A stretch of 64,000 nt of DNA, taken from positions 1 through 64,000 of the forward strand of contig JANXYX010000012.1 in assembly GCA_025408425.1 (NCBI GenBank), given 5' to 3'. The notes beneath the pieces were generated by a model, which ran no database searches, was not told where the DNA came from, and saw only the letters and a program-made list of their open reading frames with translations. This stretch comes from Granulicella sp. (GTDB lineage: Bacteria > Acidobacteriota > Terriglobia > Terriglobales > Acidobacteriaceae). The position numbers were made by a program, and so were the translations under genes. This document shows, piece after piece, positions 60,557 through 64,000 of this stretch; within the stretch, counting starts at the first letter, position 1, and each line of letters begins with the position of its first letter.

Positions 60557-60587
60557 GAGTTGTCGGTGTGCGTGTAAGTGAGGCTGG

Positions 60588-61832
60588 ATGCAGGTAATGC
60601 ACGGTTTTGCGTGGGGGATGCTGGGGCTGGGTCTCTTCGGGTTGATGACTTCGACGGTTTTTCTGGGGCTGGTGCTGGTGGGAGCGTGGCGTTTCCGGCA
60701 GGATGCGAGGCTTCAGGAGGCGGCGTTGGAGACAGGGCCGGTGTTTCTGCCAGCGGTGAGCCTGCTGAAGCCGTTGCATGGGGCGGAGGCCGGGCTGGAG
60801 GGGAACCTGAGGGGGTTTTATGAGCAGGATTATCTGCGGTGCGCGGTGGACGCGGGGCTGACTGCGTGGGTGAATGGGGTTTCGCGGGTGGAGGTGCTGT
60901 TCTGCGCGCGGAGCGAGGCGGACGCGGGACTGGCGATTGCGAGGCGGGTGGCGGCGGAGTTTCCTGAGATTACGACGAAGTTTTGTACGAGCGGAGAGCC
61001 GTGGGCCGCGAATGCGAAGGTGTGTTCGCTGGCGGTGATGGCGCAGGCGACTACGCATGATCTGTGGGTGGTGAGCGACAGTGATGTCCGGGTGACGCCA
61101 GATTATCTGCGGCGGGTGGTGTTGCCGTTTGCGGATGAGAAGGTGGGGTGTGCGACGTGTCTTTACCGCGGCGTGGTGGCCGAAGGTGGGCTGTGGTCGC
61201 GGCTGGAGGCGGTGGGAATGACGGTGGAGATGAGTTCGGGCGTGTGCGTGGCGAACCTGATGGAGCCGATGCAGTTTGCGCTGGGGCCGACGATGGTGGC
61301 GCGGCGGGAGTGCGTGGCGGAGGTGGGTGGGTTCGAGGCGATGGCGGAGTACTGCGCGGATGATTTTGTGATGGGGAACTGGATTGCGGCGAAGGGGCAT
61401 GAGGTGGTGCTGATTGGGCACGCGATCGATCACATGGTGCTGTATGCGGGGTTTGTGGACTCGATGAAGCACCAGGTGCGGTGGATGAAGAGTACGCGGT
61501 TCTCGCGGCCGAAGGGACATTTTGGGACGAGTCTGACGTTTGGGGTGCCGTTTGCGCTGCTGGCATGGGCGGGGGCGTTGCTGCTGGGGATGCCGGGGCT
61601 GGCGTGGGGGGCGCTGGTGTTTGGGGTGCTGGGGCGGAGTCTGCAGGCGTGGGTGGTGGCGAAGTTTGTGGTGCGGAAGCAGCGGAACTGGCCGACGATG
61701 ATTCTGTTTCCGCTGCGGGATTTGATGGGGATTTTTTTCTGGGCGCTGAGTTATACGAGTAATCGGATTTTGTGGCGGGGGGAGTTGTATGAGTTGGTGG
61801 AGGGTGGGCGGATGCGGAAGTGGGTGGGTTAG
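60588..61832 (+). CDS. GT21 glycosyltransferase (ceramide glucosyltransferase / HpnI-like)
   Basis: The 414-residue membrane protein has an N-terminal helix (residues 7-34) and a GT-A domain with VVSDSDVRVTPDYL (DxD metal site). CADDFVMGNWIA supplies the acidic base and HQVRWMKSTR is the (Q/R)xxRW motif; three C-terminal helices follow. These features define GT21: ceramide glucosyltransferases and HpnI, which adds a GlcNAc to bacteriohopanetetrol. Acidobacteria make hopanoids, so HpnI is likely. No hopanoid genes are adjacent. The gene follows hspR by 31 bases. Confidence 0.85.
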   Translation: MQVMHGFAWGMLGLGLFGLMTSTVFLGLVLVGAWRFRQDARLQEAALETGPVFLPAVSLLKPLHGAEAGLEGNLRGFYEQDYLRCAVDAGLTAWVNGVSRVEVLFCARSEADAGLAIARRVAAEFPEITTKFCTSGEPWAANAKVCSLAVMAQATTHDLWVVSDSDVRVTPDYLRRVVLPFADEKVGCATCLYRGVVAEGGLWSRLEAVGMTVEMSSGVCVANLMEPMQFALGPTMVARRECVAEVGGFEAMAEYCADDFVMGNWIAAKGHEVVLIGHAIDHMVLYAGFVDSMKHQVRWMKSTRFSRPKGHFGTSLTFGVPFALLAWAGALLLGMPGLAWGALVFGVLGRSLQAWVVAKFVVRKQRNWPTMILFPLRDLMGIFFWALSYTSNRILWRGELYELVEGGRMRKWVG

Positions 61833-63925
61833 TGGTTGGTGAGGATGGTTTTTCCGCCGGCTGTGGCGAGGGTTTGGACGAGGCCGAAGCGGGTTAGGTC
61901 CTGGGTGCGGGTGGTGGGGTTGTAGGTGAAGAGGAAGATGCGCTGGGGGCTGGCCCAGAGGCGGTGGAGGGAGGCTTCGGTTTCGAAGATGGCGGGGGAG
62001 TCGGGCCAGAAGGAGCCGTACCAGAGGCCGTTGACGCGGCCGTTGATGAGGTGGACTTGCTGGCGGGTGTAGAAGACGAGGGTGGAGCCGGAGGTGAGTT
62101 CGCCGTCGAGGATGATGAGGTCGTTGGGCTGGCGGACGTGGTCGAGGGTGAGGGCTAGTTCTTTGGAGCCGAGGGTGGGGTAGAAGCGGGCAAGGCCGGA
62201 GTGGACGGCGAGCAGGGTGACGACCATGGCGGCGGCAAGGGTGAGGTTCGCTGCGTAGGTGCGTTGGTTGCGGCGGAGGAGGTGGCTGACGAGGCCGATG
62301 GCCAGCATGCTGAGGGAAACAGCGGTGAGGGGACCGCGGAAGAGTCCCATGGCGGCTCCGGTGAGGTCGAAGAGGTGGCCGAGGGAGAGGTTGTAGAACT
62401 CAGGGTTCTGGGCGAGGAGGGTGGAGATGTCGGTGCCGGGGGCGGCGTGGGGTGCGGTGATGGCGAAGTATCCGCAGACGATGGCGATGAGGGTGGTGAG
62501 GGGGAGAAGGATGATTGCGGACCAGCGGAGGGCGCTGCGTTTGGCAGCGAGGTCGCGGGCGTCGGCGCGGGCGAGGAGGCCGCCGGCCATGAGTGCGAGG
62601 GCTGGGATGGCGGGAAGGGAGTAGTACTCCTGCCGGGCGGATAGGGTGAAGAAGATGAGGACGACAAGGGCCCAGAGGGATAGGCTGAGGGCGGCTTCGT
62701 GGTCGTGGGTGTCGTCGGCTCCTACCCTTCGCGGTGAGGCTGCGAAGGATGGGGCACCCAGGGTTTGATGGTTGGTCAAGAAGGACCGTTTGCGGAGGGT
62801 GCGGAGGTGTTGGGAGATGGCGCCGGGGAGGAAGGGGGCCCAGGGCATGATCCATATGAGGGCGAGGGCCCAGAAGAGCCAGACGGGGGTTTGGCCGTAG
62901 TCGTGAGGGATGCGTTTGGAGAGGAATCGGGCGATGTGCTCGTTGTAGAGATAGAACCAGGCCCAGCCGCCTTTTGCGGGGAGGCCGAGGCCAGCAGGGA
63001 GCGCGATGGCGGGGGTGCGGAGGGCGGCGAGGATGTGCCAGGGGGCGGCGATGGTGAGGAATACGGCGGCGCTGGGGATGAGGTGGAGGCGGGCGACGAG
63101 GTGGAGTTGTTTGGTGAGGGCGAGGTAGAAGAAGACGAAGCCGATGGGGAAGACGATGCCGATGAGGCCCTTGGTGAGGAGGTTGAGGGCTATGACGGCG
63201 GCGAAGGCGAGGCAGGGGAGGAGGGGGGAGGGTTGTGCATTCCCACTCATGTCGCGATGAGACTGCGCCATGAATGGGGCACCCGGGGTGAATGAGGCAC
63301 CCGGGGTGAATGAGGCATCTGGGGTGGGGGTTGAAGGGACTGACCCCACGATAACCTCCGCTTCGCTTTGGTGATCATGGGGCACCCGGTTGATTCGTTC
63401 GAGGGCGATGAGGAAGAGGTGGACGGCGAGGGTCATCCAGAGGGCGAGGAGGATGTCTGGGATGTAGAAGCGAGTGAAGAGGTAGGGGCCGATGCCGGTG
63501 GCGATGGCGAGGGCGGCGTAGAAGCCTCCGCGGTCGGGGTGGGATGCGGGAGAGATGGCGCTGAAGAGGCGGATGCCGAGGGCGTAGGTGCTAAGGATGA
63601 GGGCGAGGACGGCGAGGGTGAGCGGAATTCTTGCGGCCCAGTCGTATTCCCCAAAGACAGCCATCGAGGAAGACGCCATCCAGTACATGAAGGGGGGCTT
63701 GTCGAAGAATCGGATGCCGTTGATGTAGGGGGTGACGTAGTCGTGGCGGTGGAGCATCTCGCGGGCGATCTCGATGTAGACGGAGTCGACGTCGTCAAGG
63801 AGGCCGGGGGAGAAGATGCATCCGAGCTGGAGGATGAGCCAGGCGAGGACGAGGATGGCGATGGAGCGGGGGCTCCAGCGGCGGGTGGGGGTGTTGATGA
63901 TTTCGGGAGCTGTGTGACTGGTCAT
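61829..63925 (-). CDS. ArnT/PMT-type (GT39) glycosyltransferase with repeat insertions
   Basis: The 698-residue polytopic protein has the GT39 first loop LLDDVDSVYIEIAREMLHRHDYVTPYINGIRFFDKPPFMYW, whose Asp and the FDKPP motif are typical of ArnT-like enzymes. It has about 12 helices and a C-terminal periplasmic domain. Two hydrophilic loops are unusual. Residues about 175-230 read SVPSTPTPDASF and then two further TPGASF-type repeats, and residues about 385-405 read APSFAASPRRVGADD. Both map to the ATGGGGCACCC short repeats. The stop overlaps the convergent GT21 gene by four bases. Confidence 0.88.
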   Translation of the reverse strand: MTSHTAPEIINTPTRRWSPRSIAILVLAWLILQLGCIFSPGLLDDVDSVYIEIAREMLHRHDYVTPYINGIRFFDKPPFMYWMASSSMAVFGEYDWAARIPLTLAVLALILSTYALGIRLFSAISPASHPDRGGFYAALAIATGIGPYLFTRFYIPDILLALWMTLAVHLFLIALERINRVPHDHQSEAEVIVGSVPSTPTPDASFTPGASFTPGAPFMAQSHRDMSGNAQPSPLLPCLAFAAVIALNLLTKGLIGIVFPIGFVFFYLALTKQLHLVARLHLIPSAAVFLTIAAPWHILAALRTPAIALPAGLGLPAKGGWAWFYLYNEHIARFLSKRIPHDYGQTPVWLFWALALIWIMPWAPFLPGAISQHLRTLRKRSFLTNHQTLGAPSFAASPRRVGADDTHDHEAALSLSLWALVVLIFFTLSARQEYYSLPAIPALALMAGGLLARADARDLAAKRSALRWSAIILLPLTTLIAIVCGYFAITAPHAAPGTDISTLLAQNPEFYNLSLGHLFDLTGAAMGLFRGPLTAVSLSMLAIGLVSHLLRRNQRTYAANLTLAAAMVVTLLAVHSGLARFYPTLGSKELALTLDHVRQPNDLIILDGELTSGSTLVFYTRQQVHLINGRVNGLWYGSFWPDSPAIFETEASLHRLWASPQRIFLFTYNPTTRTQDLTRFGLVQTLATAGGKTILTNH
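62728..62764 (+). repeat. Hairpin + ATGGGGCACCC short repeat, copy 3 (inside the GT39 gene)
   Basis: The stem CCTTCGC (62728-62734) with GCGAAGG (62744-62750) is followed directly by ATGGGGCACCCAGG (62751-62764). On the minus strand it is translated as LGAPSFAASPRRVG in the glycosyltransferase. Confidence 0.75.
63247..63286 (+). repeat. Hairpin + ATGGGGCACCC short repeat, copy 4 (inside the GT39 gene)
   Basis: The stem TCATG (63247-63251) with CATGA (63269-63273), continued by CGC/GCG after a mismatch, leads straight into ATGGGGCACCCGG (63274-63286). Confidence 0.75.
63272..63325 (+). repeat. Three tandem 18-bp repeats in the GT39 gene
   Basis: Units at 63272-63289, 63290-63307 and 63308-63325 follow GAATGRGGCAYCYGGGGT. 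They keep frame and encode three TP(G/D)A(S/P)F-type hexapeptides. The first unit contains copy 4 of the short repeat, so the array seems to have grown from it. Confidence 0.85.
63350..63389 (+). repeat. Hairpin + ATGGGGCACCC short repeat, copy 5 (inside the GT39 gene)
   Basis: The stem GATAACC (63350-63356) with GGTGATC (63370-63376, one mismatch) is followed directly by ATGGGGCACCCGG (63377-63389). It is translated as NRVPHDHQ on the minus strand. Confidence 0.65.
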
Positions 63926-64000
63926 TTTGCTGGGGACTCGTGATCGAGGGGGCGGTCGGTGAAGAGGGCTTTGCCGGAGGTTTCTTCGAGGAGGATCTTG
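63922..64000 (-). CDS. C-terminal end of an unidentified gene (partial)
   Basis: The frame entering from the right edge ends KALFTDRPLDHESPAK and stops at TGA 63922-63924, overlapping the GT39 ATG as ATGA. This implies translational coupling with the glycosyltransferase. Too little is present to name it. Confidence 0.55.
   Translation of the reverse strand, partial: KILLEETSGKALFTDRPLDHESPAK

Noticed and set aside
62201..63295. Long Gly/Glu-rich plus-strand frames within the GT39 gene
   Set aside because: They are shadows produced by the GC-rich, C-ending codon usage of the minus-strand gene; composition is low-complexity.
1..64000. CRISPR arrays, integrases, transposases or att sites
   Set aside because: No regularly spaced repeats and no recombinase-like proteins were found; the tRNA genes show no adjacent integrase or direct repeat of the tRNA end.

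Overview
The window looks like a chromosomal segment of an Acidobacteriota bacterium, most likely class Terriglobia (Edaphobacter/Granulicella/Terriglobus type). This is inferred from the gene families present: a long AmtB with a BBP2-type porin beside it, long NfeD plus slipin, DUF1844 and DUF3467 proteins, an HspR-type MerR regulator near dnaK/dnaJ, Gram-negative Kdo synthesis and many GT39 glycosyltransferases. No rRNA or species marker is present, so the placement rests on family resemblance. I see no prophage, integrase, transposase or CRISPR array. Almost everything is core or housekeeping, and the unusual material lies in intergenic repeats and in variant forms of familiar proteins.

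Layout. 0-3 kb: a frameshifted SatP-type transporter, then a tightly coupled ECF sigma / anti-sigma / Spy-like operon ending at a strong terminator. 2.7-9.2 kb: coaD, an aspartate aminotransferase, a sugar-nucleotide pair (mannose-1-phosphate guanylyltransferase and phosphomannomutase) with a GyrI-like and a HAD gene, kdsB and tRNA-Met. 9.5-14.4 kb: a LysR regulator, the amtB-glnK ammonium operon and a divergent porin. 14.6-24.3 kb: an S41-like protein without its catalytic dyad, a class A PBP, ribF-MBL-DUF1844-ygfZ on the opposite strand, a secreted HEXXH protein and mtnP. 24.4-32 kb: a PfkB kinase, a membrane glycosyltransferase, mgtC, a dapF variant, ldcA, mpl and plsC. 32-39.4 kb, minus strand: SPOR, slipin, outer-membrane protein, NfeD, TPR, GT39, DUF3467 and tRNA-Leu. 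40-45.9 kb: an ABC permease, a DinB-like protein, gnd, small membrane proteins and an IscA-type protein. 46-53 kb: a type IV pilus / type II secretion assembly operon (F, E, M, N, O, P-like, pseudopilin). 53.8-60.6 kb: a heat-shock region with dnaK, a Nei/Fpg glycosylase flanked by two paralogous ~56-residue proteins, dnaJ, an SDR and hspR. 60.6-64 kb: a GT21 glycosyltransferase and an ArnT-like GT39 carrying repeat insertions.

Peptidoglycan turnover and envelope functions recur: PBP1, the S41-like protein, DapF variant, LdcA, Mpl, SPOR, KdsB and several membrane glycosyltransferases. The chaperone region forms a regulatory unit: the dnaK promoter overlaps a HAIR-like operator, and the likely repressor HspR is encoded 6 kb downstream.

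Two repeat families stand out. One is a 250-300 bp intergenic element present three times (29.5, 39.5 and 53.1 kb) with the same order of conserved blocks. The other is a short element in five copies: an inverted repeat of variable sequence followed at once by ATGGGGCACCC. Three copies of the second lie inside the coding sequence of the last glycosyltransferase and are translated. Separately, the plus strand changes from C-rich (about 18-31 kb) to strongly G-rich (after about 38 kb) regardless of coding strand, and the long repeats flip orientation across that change.
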